From the NCBI GenBank assembly GCA_947627565.1, contig CANQWO010000001.1:87172-151171 (forward strand): DNA of 64,000 nucleotides. The letters run 5' to 3'. Positions 7,330-16,543 of the stretch are shown here, one piece after another. The stretch's first letter is position 1; the number at the start of each line of letters is the position of its first letter. Both the position numbers and the translations under genes were made by a program. The notes under the pieces are model-generated. The model was not told where the DNA came from, searched no databases, and saw nothing but the letters and a program-made list of their open reading frames with translations. The DNA comes from an uncultured Clostridia bacterium. Lineage in GTDB: Bacteria > Bacillota > Clostridia > Christensenellales > Borkfalkiaceae.

Positions 7330-10173
7330 TCAGCGCTTATTATGCTTGCCCGGGACCTGTTTGGGATCGGGGGCTTGCGGATTCCCCTGCGGCTGTACCG
7401 GGCCCGTCTTTTGGGGATCGGGCGCCGCGGCAGCATCCTTCTGCTTCGGCTCCTTGTTTTTGCGGCCGAACAGCCGCTCGAACAATCCCGCCTTCTGCGT
7501 CGCGTTAAATTCCGTGACAAAATCGGCGACGGGCTTCGAGGGATCCTGTCCCTGCACGTCCTCCAGCAACTGCTTCTTTTTGCCGCCGCGGAAACTGTCG
7601 AGGCAGGCAAACGTGAATTGCTTGATGTCGTCCTTCAGGGGATCCGGAGGCATTATGCCGCCGCGCGGGTCTCTCTTCGCAGGCGCATTCTTGTACGCGG
7701 CGTATATGATCAGGGACTTCATGAGATTTTCGACGTCCACTTTGGTCTTGTCCATCGCCTCAATGAAGGCCTTCTGGAATCCCTTGATCCTGAGAAGCTG
7801 GTAGATCGCGAGATTGAACGCGTCCTCGGGCTTCAGCGACATGCAGAGCAGCCCGTCCGCCAACAGAAGCACGCGGTCGGTATAGTTGTTGACAAAGCTC
7901 TCATATTGCGACATCGTCTGAAGACACGGGTAGGTGGATTGGCCCTTCCCCGCGAGCTGCGCGACCTCTTCGTACTTCGCGTTGTTCGCCTCGGCTTCCG
8001 CATTGTTCCCGAACGGCTTTTTCTTCACCTGGTAGCGCTCCGTCGGCATCGACATGCCCTGCTGGGCGACAAAGTAGGCGTCAATGGGAATATTCCATTG
8101 CTGCGCGGAGTGGAAGAGATTTTGATATTCTCTCGTAAGGGAGGCGTCTTTGAGACTGCTCTCGATCTCTTTCGGACCGGCTTTCGCGACCGTATAGCCA
8201 TAGAACTTCTCCACGATCCACCGGTCCACCTTGTTGTCGATGAGCCAGATCTCCGTGAACAGCGACACGGCATCGCGGGTCTTATTGCCCACAACGCCCG
8301 CAAAGTAGCGGTCAAGCTGCCTTGCAAAGTTGTTCTCGGGGTCTCTGTGTTGGAGATAATACTCTCTGTAGTATTTGAGAAGGCCGTCCCGCGTGACGGT
8401 GCTGTTTGCGAAAATATACCGCTCCATCTCCGAGAAGAACTCCGCAAGTGCGGGATCTCCGCGGAGCAGCTTGTCCGCAGCGGAAAATTCCGCGGCCTCG
8501 CCGCAGAAGTTATAGTACACTTTCACCATCTCCTCGTTGCGGCCGGCAAGCAGATAATTCTTCATATAATACGCCGCCGTGGAAGCATTCCCGCAGAGCA
8601 TGCGGACGAGAGACAGGAACCAGTTGCGGTCGAGGTTCGCATAGCCCTTGGACGTCAGCGCGTCCATGCAGCACTTCGCGAGGTCGAATTGATTTGCATT
8701 GTGCGCCCGCGCGCATGCGAAGAGCTTATCGACCTTCTCGCGGTCTCTCTGCCCCGCGTAAGCGGCGATGACGTTCTTGAGGAACGCGTCCGCACCGGAA
8801 AGCTCCGGACGGAAATCATAGACGCCCGCAAAGAGCAGGTAAACTTTATTGAAAGAATTGCCGTTTGCCTCAAGATATGCCTTCCCGGAATCCTGCGCGA
8901 AGTGCGCGGTCACGAAATCCTTGAAGGGATAGGGAATGACGCGCTTGAATCCGTCGACATAGGCCTCCGGAGCCGCCGCCGTCTGCGCATACGTGTTGAA
9001 ATAGTAGTCGACGACGGCGCGCTTGTTCTGCGCGTTCATGAGACGGTAGAGCGACGTGCAGAAATTCTTGAGCCCGTCGCCCTGCGGATAGTCGTTCCGG
9101 ACGATGCGGAGCGCCATCGCGTCGGCAAATCCGTTTGCGTCGAATCCGTGATATTTGAGGGCGTCCTCATAGGCCGTTACCAATTCGTCGAGAGTGAAGG
9201 CGTAGTCCCCTTTCAGCAGACGGCAGACCGCCGTTGCGCGGTCGGGGGTCAGGCCGGTCTCCTTGACGACCAACGAAATGCGGTCGGCAAATTCCAAAGC
9301 CTGGCGGGCATCCACCGCAAGCAGATCGACGACAGCGGAGACATAGGCGCCCGGCGTAACCGTCGTGAGCGTGTTGCTCTTGAAATCGAAGACGAGCGCG
9401 CCGGACAACTGTTTCTGGCGGTAGTCGATGACGGCGAGGCCGTCTCCCGCGACCGAAGAGATCAGCGGGCGCACATCGGGCGTGATGCGCACGTTGACGT
9501 TCTTATCCTCGGGCGATGCGAGAATGAACGTCAGCTTTTTCACGAGGCTGCCGGGAAGCGCAAGCGTGGCCGCCCGGTACCAAAGCGGAAGATTGGCGGG
9601 CTCGTCGTTCAGATAGATGGGCTTGCCCGCGTCCATGTTGTCGATCACGGCCTGTACGAGCAATTTGAGCGACTCCTTTCTCCCGGGCGCGCTCAAAAAC
9701 GTGCGGATCTCCGCCTCGGAGATCGCCTGCGACGTCGGGATCTCGACCTGCGGGAGCGGAGGCGGATTGGTCGCGCGCCATTCCTCGAGCGTCAGATCGC
9801 GGCGGAAGAGATCGGACCGGATAAACGTGGCGGGTTTGAATGCGGAGTCTTCCCCGAAGATGAATGCGTGGATGAGATAGTTCCCCATTCTCCCCTGGTT
9901 TTCAAATCCCTTATACTCGTGTCCGATATAGACGGACTGGGCAATGCAATATCTTCCGGTCGGCAGACGGAAATAAGCGAATACGCGCGGAAACAGCGTC
10001 TCGATCTCCTGTTCCGTCGGCTCATACGGTAAGCCATTCGGAGCACGGTACTTCATCATGAGAGAGATCACGGCCTCTTCTTCGCTCGTGACGTCAGCCG
10101 ATTTGGAATACAGGCTGAAACCGAAATTCGGTGCATTTTTCCATGATGTATAAATGTACTGACTTGCTTTCAT
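7330..10173 (-). CDS. GTPase-associated protein 1-like (GAP1-N-type N-terminus), 947 aa
   Basis: N-terminus QYIYTSWKNAPNFGFSLYSKS and IAQSVYIGHEYKGFENQGRMGNYLIHAFIFGED resemble the Y-x-G-x-D/E-Y-x-G-R-x-GN-(F/Y)-x-x-H-A signature of GAP1-N domains; adjacent GTPase genes. Confidence 0.62.
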   Translation of the reverse strand: MKASQYIYTSWKNAPNFGFSLYSKSADVTSEEEAVISLMMKYRAPNGLPYEPTEQEIETLFPRVFAYFRLPTGRYCIAQSVYIGHEYKGFENQGRMGNYLIHAFIFGEDSAFKPATFIRSDLFRRDLTLEEWRATNPPPLPQVEIPTSQAISEAEIRTFLSAPGRKESLKLLVQAVIDNMDAGKPIYLNDEPANLPLWYRAATLALPGSLVKKLTFILASPEDKNVNVRITPDVRPLISSVAGDGLAVIDYRQKQLSGALVFDFKSNTLTTVTPGAYVSAVVDLLAVDARQALEFADRISLVVKETGLTPDRATAVCRLLKGDYAFTLDELVTAYEDALKYHGFDANGFADAMALRIVRNDYPQGDGLKNFCTSLYRLMNAQNKRAVVDYYFNTYAQTAAAPEAYVDGFKRVIPYPFKDFVTAHFAQDSGKAYLEANGNSFNKVYLLFAGVYDFRPELSGADAFLKNVIAAYAGQRDREKVDKLFACARAHNANQFDLAKCCMDALTSKGYANLDRNWFLSLVRMLCGNASTAAYYMKNYLLAGRNEEMVKVYYNFCGEAAEFSAADKLLRGDPALAEFFSEMERYIFANSTVTRDGLLKYYREYYLQHRDPENNFARQLDRYFAGVVGNKTRDAVSLFTEIWLIDNKVDRWIVEKFYGYTVAKAGPKEIESSLKDASLTREYQNLFHSAQQWNIPIDAYFVAQQGMSMPTERYQVKKKPFGNNAEAEANNAKYEEVAQLAGKGQSTYPCLQTMSQYESFVNNYTDRVLLLADGLLCMSLKPEDAFNLAIYQLLRIKGFQKAFIEAMDKTKVDVENLMKSLIIYAAYKNAPAKRDPRGGIMPPDPLKDDIKQFTFACLDSFRGGKKKQLLEDVQGQDPSKPVADFVTEFNATQKAGLFERLFGRKNKEPKQKDAAAAPDPQKTGPVQPQGNPQAPDPKQVPGKHNKR

Positions 10174-10182
10174 AGCAACCTC

Positions 10183-11292
10183 CTATTTTACTGTTGGAAT
10201 ATATTTGTTGACGGAAAGCAACCAAAGCAACGGGTCGAGAACACGCCTCGGGCTGATGCGCGACGACAGGTTGTTCCCCGAAGGGACGTTGCCCAGCGAC
10301 GACACGCCGAAGAACGAACATTTCTCGAAGTTGTGGATGAGGACCAGAAGCTCCTCGTCGAGCCAGTTGACAATGAGCGTCTCCATCTCTTTCTGGCAGT
10401 TTTCATAGTCCGATTGGACAAAGACGCCGCGCTTCAAATGCTCGGATTCCTCCCGAAGGCAGCTTCCCTCCGGCAGGATATCGAACTTCTCGAGCGCGTC
10501 GATCTTGGTAAACACGACGGCAAGCGGGATCTTGATCGTCCCCTTGATGTTCTTCACCTGTCGGATGTTATCGACCACGCGGTTCAGAACGACGTTGATG
10601 TCCGTATTCTTGTTGGGCAGGTCCATCTTGCCCTGCAATTGGTCGCGGATCGAGGAGACCTGCAGCGGGTCGAGGAGCAGAATGATGCCCTTCGAGTTGG
10701 GAATATAGCGGTTGAAGACCACCATGTTGTCCTGGCTGTCGAGATTTTCGCCCGCGGTATCATAGAACGTCAGCGCCGCGGACTTTGCGATGCGGTTCTT
10801 CTTGTCGAGGAAGCGCAACGGGAAGATGAGCGGCGGGATCTCGCCGGCGTCCGTCGAATTGACGACGACGTTATGGTTGAAGAGCGGATCGTAGTAATAC
10901 GCGTCGTAATACTTCTTGGATTCCTCGCTGCTCGTGATGGAGAGCATGCAATTATATTTGATCGACATCTTCTTGCGGATCTCGTTGACGAGGACGCCGA
11001 TATAATTGGACTTCCCCGAAGCCTTGGCGCCGAGAAGCGCGATGGGCAAACTGGAATCCTCGAGGAAATCGCGCGGGATGAGCTTATCGACCGTGGGGCA
11101 ATAGAGCAATTTGCTGGCCTCTTTGCAGCCCATGCATGCGCTCTTGCGGTTGGTCGGGATCCAGCCCGCCGCGTCTTTGACGACTCCTTTCCGGCATACC
11201 GCGCTGGTCCCGTTGATCGAATATGTGCATTTTACGCCGCAATCCGTTAAAGAATGTTCCGCATAACAATACGGACAAGTGAATTTTGCCAT
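10183..11292 (-). CDS. TRAFAC-type GTPase with N-terminal zinc-binding Cys cluster (DO-GTPase1-like)
   Basis: CPYC N-terminus, further Cys pairs; P-loop GAKASGKS; FYDTAGE; VVFTKIDAL. Confidence 0.72.
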   Translation of the reverse strand: MAKFTCPYCYAEHSLTDCGVKCTYSINGTSAVCRKGVVKDAAGWIPTNRKSACMGCKEASKLLYCPTVDKLIPRDFLEDSSLPIALLGAKASGKSNYIGVLVNEIRKKMSIKYNCMLSITSSEESKKYYDAYYYDPLFNHNVVVNSTDAGEIPPLIFPLRFLDKKNRIAKSAALTFYDTAGENLDSQDNMVVFNRYIPNSKGIILLLDPLQVSSIRDQLQGKMDLPNKNTDINVVLNRVVDNIRQVKNIKGTIKIPLAVVFTKIDALEKFDILPEGSCLREESEHLKRGVFVQSDYENCQKEMETLIVNWLDEELLVLIHNFEKCSFFGVSSLGNVPSGNNLSSRISPRRVLDPLLWLLSVNKYIPTVK

Positions 11293-11323
11293 GGTGTAAT
11301 GACCTCTTAAACGATACTTTTGC

Positions 11324-14300
11324 TTACAAATGGATCACTTCTTTGAGCTGGACATACCCCGTGTTTTCATCCGCGGGGAAGAGTGCGAAACTCATGTCGC
11401 GCGCCATCGGCGGGACCGTGAGCGTGAGCTTTGCCGAATAATCTTTGCTGAATAATCCCTTCTTGAGCGGCATCTTCACGATCTTTTCCACGAGTTCGCC
11501 GCGGCTCTTGTTGAGCGGCTTGGGAGAACCGCGCATCAAAAGCATATCGGGCACTTCGGCCTCGGAATCGGCCGCAAATTTGATGGAGACCTTGAACGGC
11601 TTCATGGGATTGGCGGTATATTCCATACAGAATTTCACCGTCATCCGGTCGCGCTGGCAGATCACCTCTTCGAGGCGCTCGCCGTTCGTGACGGACGTCC
11701 TTCCGCCCAGCGCAACTTCGGTAAATACCGTCACATAGTAACTGATATTGCGCTTTAAGCTGAGCTTGATCCCGCCCGTGCTCTTAAATTCCGAAGCGGA
11801 GATCTTGATGGTATCGGCGGGGTCGGTGAGTTCGCTGACATATCCCCGCTCGCTGATCTTTGCAATGACGTTGACGCAGCTCGGGTGCAAATTCCCGCTC
11901 ACGATCCCGCCCGTATTGTCGCTCTTATAGCTCAGATCGCGGACGCCGCAGATGCTGTTGACTTCCACGGGCGGCGCGACGATGTAGAGCTGGTCGTTGG
12001 AGACGAGCGGATAGACGTAGCCGACGACGTCTTGCGGCAACACAAAGGACATCTGGTCGCCGAGGAAGCTGACCGTCAACTCCTTGGCGCCCTTCATCAT
12101 CTCGCTGTATCCGGCGATCTGAAGCAACGTGTCGGTGCGGCAAGCCAACTTCTGCGGAGAGAAGAGGAGATGCAACGTCCCCGTATCCGCCTTCGCGGCA
12201 AAGGAATATTCGCAGCCGGAGAGCCGTTTGACGGTAACGCCCGTGATGGGCTTGAGCATCTCGAAGGTCTTGAAACAGCGGGACACGCCCTTGGAGTAGA
12301 ACGTCTGGCCCGCGATCTCGTATTTGCAGAGGATGAGATAGCTGTATTCCCCCATCACCGCGTCGGCGAATCCATCCTTGGCGACGTTCTTCACCGCTTC
12401 GCCGTCGCCTGCGCGCTGCGGCGCCACGGGGCCCTTCTGCCGCCAGACCTGGATCTCTTTGACGTTGTCGGGAGCATCCCACTTGACCGCGATCTTGCCC
12501 TCGATCATCTCCTGCCGCAAATTCGTGATGTCGCTGAATATCTGGACCGGCGTCCGGCAGACGGCGACGGGAGAATTGACGCCCGCGCGCGTCGCATAGA
12601 CGCCGTAGTAATACCGCGTCGCGGAGGAGACCGATTTATCCTCGAAGAAGTCGATGGAGAGGAAGCTCGCGACCACGCTGCCGTCCTCCGCATTGGCGGG
12701 CATCGAGCCGACTTTGCGGATCACGGAATAGGTCGTTCCGCTGCGCGAGGGCGAGAGCTGCCACATCAGACGGACGGAACTGCCGCCCAATTCGAAACGG
12801 ACGTTGAGGGGCGGCTTGGGCGGATACTGCGCGATGAACAGCCGGGCTTCGTTGAAGTCCGCGCACAGTTCCAAGGCGCGCATCGCGGCCGCCGCGGCCT
12901 GGTCGTCGTTGTTTGCGGCGATCGCGGCCCGCGCGTTTTGCAGTTCCGTGCGCGCGCGGGAGATGACCGCCTCGATGTCCGCCGCGATCTTGGCCGTGTC
13001 GGCGGGACGGTATGACGGGAAAGAACGCTTGACGTTTTCGATCGCGTTCTTGGCCTGGATATAATTCTTTTCGGCAATAAACTTCTTCACGCCCTCGATC
13101 GCGGCGCGGTATTTGTTGCCGATCGTCTCTTCGATGTTTTTGCGCTTGGAGAGCTCGGCTTCGTATTCCGCGACCTTCTTGAAGATCGTAGAATTGGGGA
13201 AGCGCTTGTAATCGCGGACGATATTCTTGATGGACGAGAGATTCATCTCGACGGCCGAAAGATCGCAATCGGGCGCAAGCAACATGCGATCGAGCTGCGC
13301 CGTCGTCTTCGTGAACTGTTCCTTGCCCTGATAGGAGGCGCCGCAGGCGGCGCAGAGCTTGGATTTCATCGTAAACGACATCTTGCCGCCGCAGTTCCAG
13401 CACAGGATCTCGAACGGTTTTCCGCAGTGCGGGCAGACTTTCGCGCCCGCCTCATAGATCTTTCCGCAGTCGGGATACGGGCAGATCTCGAGGTCCTTTA
13501 CGCCCGTCCCCTCTTTATCGCCGCCGGCGACCGTCAACGCATACGCTTTCAGGCCCGCGCCGAGCATGACCTCGACGGAATCGATGCTGCGGCCCAACGT
13601 GTCCATGATGATCTGCGCGAAATTATAGAACTCGTTCAAAGAGATGGATTTTGCGCCGTATTGCTTGCGGAGCGCAAACTGCTTCCAGATCTTATCGCGC
13701 AGTTTGATATAGTCATTGTAGTGGCCGCGCGCCTCTTTGACAAGCAAAATCGTCTCTACGTCGCCGCAGAGAGTCTTTCCGAGCGTTCGGGCGCTTCGGT
13801 CCCCTTTCGCCATGTATTCGTTGTACGCCTTTTGCTTCGCCGCATTGATGTCCGCCTCCGACGCATTCGGCGAAACGCCGAGAAATTCGTAGAGCGTGGA
13901 CATGCGCAACGAAGATTGCAGCGAATCGGAAATGCGGTCGAAATCTTTGAACGGGATCTTGACACCCGCGATGTCGTCAATATATTTGACGGAGCCGTTT
14001 CCGATAAACGCCAAGACCTCTTTTTCCAACTCGGGGAACGTATAATACTGCGCCTCTTTGTTGGCGTTGTTTCTCAGCGTCTGCAATTCGCTCTTGAAGA
14101 TCATGCCGTTGTTGAGGGCAATGTTCTTCACAAGGTCCATCATCTCATTGAGCTTGAACCGGACGGCGGCGTCGGCCTCCTGCTTGCGCAGATTGCCGTC
14201 GTGCATGACCGTCTCCATGTCTGCGGTGAGCGCCTTGAGACGCTCGCCGTAGGCATTGTCGTCGGTGATGGCCTTGATGTCTGCGATCGCCTTGTCGATG

Positions 14301-14395
14301 ACCTTGACATTGGTCTCTTTCGCGCTCAGTTTGAGCGCGATGAAGTAATTGAAATTGGGGGAACTGCGTTCCTGTTGCGTTCTTGTTTCAGCCAT
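11324..14395 (-). CDS. Large multidomain protein: J-domain-like segment lacking HPD, multiple zinc ribbons, FN3-like domains
   Basis: STLYEFLGVSPNASEADINAAKQKAYNEYMAKGDRSA (J-like); CPYPDCG..CPHCG..CWNCG..CAACG; beta-rich PPLNVRFELGGSSVRLMWQ... repeats. Confidence 0.65.
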   Translation of the reverse strand: MAETRTQQERSSPNFNYFIALKLSAKETNVKVIDKAIADIKAITDDNAYGERLKALTADMETVMHDGNLRKQEADAAVRFKLNEMMDLVKNIALNNGMIFKSELQTLRNNANKEAQYYTFPELEKEVLAFIGNGSVKYIDDIAGVKIPFKDFDRISDSLQSSLRMSTLYEFLGVSPNASEADINAAKQKAYNEYMAKGDRSARTLGKTLCGDVETILLVKEARGHYNDYIKLRDKIWKQFALRKQYGAKSISLNEFYNFAQIIMDTLGRSIDSVEVMLGAGLKAYALTVAGGDKEGTGVKDLEICPYPDCGKIYEAGAKVCPHCGKPFEILCWNCGGKMSFTMKSKLCAACGASYQGKEQFTKTTAQLDRMLLAPDCDLSAVEMNLSSIKNIVRDYKRFPNSTIFKKVAEYEAELSKRKNIEETIGNKYRAAIEGVKKFIAEKNYIQAKNAIENVKRSFPSYRPADTAKIAADIEAVISRARTELQNARAAIAANNDDQAAAAAMRALELCADFNEARLFIAQYPPKPPLNVRFELGGSSVRLMWQLSPSRSGTTYSVIRKVGSMPANAEDGSVVASFLSIDFFEDKSVSSATRYYYGVYATRAGVNSPVAVCRTPVQIFSDITNLRQEMIEGKIAVKWDAPDNVKEIQVWRQKGPVAPQRAGDGEAVKNVAKDGFADAVMGEYSYLILCKYEIAGQTFYSKGVSRCFKTFEMLKPITGVTVKRLSGCEYSFAAKADTGTLHLLFSPQKLACRTDTLLQIAGYSEMMKGAKELTVSFLGDQMSFVLPQDVVGYVYPLVSNDQLYIVAPPVEVNSICGVRDLSYKSDNTGGIVSGNLHPSCVNVIAKISERGYVSELTDPADTIKISASEFKSTGGIKLSLKRNISYYVTVFTEVALGGRTSVTNGERLEEVICQRDRMTVKFCMEYTANPMKPFKVSIKFAADSEAEVPDMLLMRGSPKPLNKSRGELVEKIVKMPLKKGLFSKDYSAKLTLTVPPMARDMSFALFPADENTGYVQLKEVIHL

Positions 14396-14420
14396 ATAAA
14401 AATCCCGTTATGCGTTGCTA

Positions 14421-16505
14421 TCAGCCGAGCGAAGTGAAACTGCCCGAGGACTCCGTCGCGATGCCGTCCGCGATCTCGCGGAACGTCGCGACCAATTTGC
14501 TGAGATCGATCTTCTTTGCTTCGCCGGGAGACGCGATCTTGCGCAAAAAGTCGTAGTCCGCATCGCCGACGCCGATCGCATAGATCTTTACGCCGTCGGC
14601 CTTCAGCCTGTCGGCGCTCCGGATGGCGTCGTCCTGATGGAACCATTCGCCGTCGGTCAAAACGACGAGGATGCGGTTGGCATCCGTCTTGCGCTTTTCT
14701 CTGCGGTAGAAGTCGAGCGGATCCGCCGATGTGCCGCCGTCTGCATCCAGACGCCGGACCGCCGCGGAAACTTCGCTCTTCTTCGCCTCTTTGCACAGCC
14801 AACTGCTGGAATTTGCAAAGCTGATGACGGACGTTTTCGCGTCTTCGCCGAGCTGGGCGACAAACTCCAGAATGGATTTTTTGGCTTCATCGATGGGCGC
14901 GCCGTACATACTGCCCGAGGTATCGATCGCGAACGCGACGTCGACCTGCGCCTTCTTTGCCGCTTCCTCCTTTTCGCGGAGGAGCCGGGCGATGATGTCT
15001 GCGATGCTCTCCGTTACGGCGGATTTCTCCACCTTGAGCGCAGTGCCGTCGGAGAGGCTGCCCGTGACTTCGACCACGCCGTTTTGGTCGTAGAGGAAGT
15101 TGATCGTGAAGTTGTTTTTCTCTCCGCGCTTCATGCCGGATACGACATATTTATAGAGCAACGTGCAGTCGTAGGGCGAAGTGGATTCCCCTTGCAGGAC
15201 GAAGACTTGCAATTTGTCGCCGCCGAAGTTATAGCTCTTGCCGTAAGGGACGCCCACGTTGCTGTTCTTCTTGATGATGATACTGTTGATGATATTCTTG
15301 CCGTCTGCGGTAAACGCGAGCATGCCGAGCCCGTGCGAGGTGACGTCGCGGATGCTGCCGCTGTCGATCGTGAGGGAGATCGGACCGCTTGCGCCGCTGC
15401 TCTTCGCCGCGCCGCCGCCCATCGAGAGCGTGATGCTGCCCGCCACGCACAGATGCGCCTGCATGGCGGCGCCGGACGCGACGATGGTATCTACCTTGCT
15501 CCCGATCGTTCTCGGTTCCTTCCCGAATTTCTTGCGGATGGTATCGAGGACCTGCGGCATACGCGTGGAGCCGCCGACGAGCACGATCTCGTCGATGGAA
15601 TGCCAACCGAATCCGTTTCCGAGTTCTTCGAAACATTTTTCGGTGAGCATGATCGTCTCCGCCATCAAACGGCGCGTCTTCTCTTCAAACTCTTCGCGCG
15701 TGATGGTGTATTGCCCGCTGAATCCCTCGCTGCGCACGGTGACCGTCGTCGCGGGGACATTCGAGAGTTGCTTCTTCGCCTTTTCGCAACGGACCACGAG
15801 CTCGGTGTAATCCTCCTTGTTCGCGGCGATGTCGACGCCGAACTCGTCCTGAAACCGGTCGACGATCTCGTCGACGATGGTCTTATCCCAGTTGCGGCCG
15901 CCCAATTGGTGGTCGCCGTTGGTGGCGATGACGTCCACTTGCGCGCCGTCGATCTTGGCGATGGTGACGTCGAACGTGCCGCCGCCGAGGTCATAGACCA
16001 TGGCCGTCTTTTTGCCGCCGCCCGTAAGGCCATAGGCGATGATGGCGGCCGTCGGCTCGTTGATGATCTTGAGGACGTTGAAGCCCGCCTTTGTGCCCGC
16101 GCGGATGGTGGCCTGCCGCTGCGCTTCGTTGAAATACGCGGGAACGGTGATGACCGCGCCCGAAATATTCACGCCGTTGGCCTTTTCGACGGAAGTTTTG
16201 AGGTTTTTCAGGAAGACGCCCGAGAGCATCTCCGCATCGTAGCTCTTTCCGTCGAGCGTGCGGGCAAAATAGGGATCCCCCATCATGCTCTTATAGAACG
16301 CCGCGGCGTTGAGGTTCCCCGCCGCCTGCTGGTCCTTCGCTTCCTGCCCGATCAGAGTCTCGCCGTCCTCGATGCATACGACGGAGGGCGTGATCTCCTC
16401 ACCGATGTCATTTTTGAGGATCTCCACTTTGCCAGAAGCCGCATCGAACGTCGCGACGGCGGAGTAAGTCGTCCCCAAATCAATCCCAACATTGATCGTT
16501 TTCAT
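14421..16505 (-). CDS. Hsp70 NBD fused to C-terminal vWA domain
   Basis: MKTINVGIDLGTTYSAVATFD, YDLGGGTFDVT, VLVGGSTRMPQV; C-terminal VDVAFAIDTSGSMYGAPIDEAK (MIDAS DxSxS) and VVLTDGEW. Confidence 0.88.
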   Translation of the reverse strand: MKTINVGIDLGTTYSAVATFDAASGKVEILKNDIGEEITPSVVCIEDGETLIGQEAKDQQAAGNLNAAAFYKSMMGDPYFARTLDGKSYDAEMLSGVFLKNLKTSVEKANGVNISGAVITVPAYFNEAQRQATIRAGTKAGFNVLKIINEPTAAIIAYGLTGGGKKTAMVYDLGGGTFDVTIAKIDGAQVDVIATNGDHQLGGRNWDKTIVDEIVDRFQDEFGVDIAANKEDYTELVVRCEKAKKQLSNVPATTVTVRSEGFSGQYTITREEFEEKTRRLMAETIMLTEKCFEELGNGFGWHSIDEIVLVGGSTRMPQVLDTIRKKFGKEPRTIGSKVDTIVASGAAMQAHLCVAGSITLSMGGGAAKSSGASGPISLTIDSGSIRDVTSHGLGMLAFTADGKNIINSIIIKKNSNVGVPYGKSYNFGGDKLQVFVLQGESTSPYDCTLLYKYVVSGMKRGEKNNFTINFLYDQNGVVEVTGSLSDGTALKVEKSAVTESIADIIARLLREKEEAAKKAQVDVAFAIDTSGSMYGAPIDEAKKSILEFVAQLGEDAKTSVISFANSSSWLCKEAKKSEVSAAVRRLDADGGTSADPLDFYRREKRKTDANRILVVLTDGEWFHQDDAIRSADRLKADGVKIYAIGVGDADYDFLRKIASPGEAKKIDLSKLVATFREIADGIATESSGSFTSLG

Positions 16506-16543
16506 ATCTTTTTCCTATGCCGGCGATGCCGTTTCTGACGCGC

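Noticed and set aside
7342-10032. 896-aa plus-strand ORF opposite the GAP1-like gene
   Set aside because: Antisense shadow ORF; the opposite frame has recognisable family motifs
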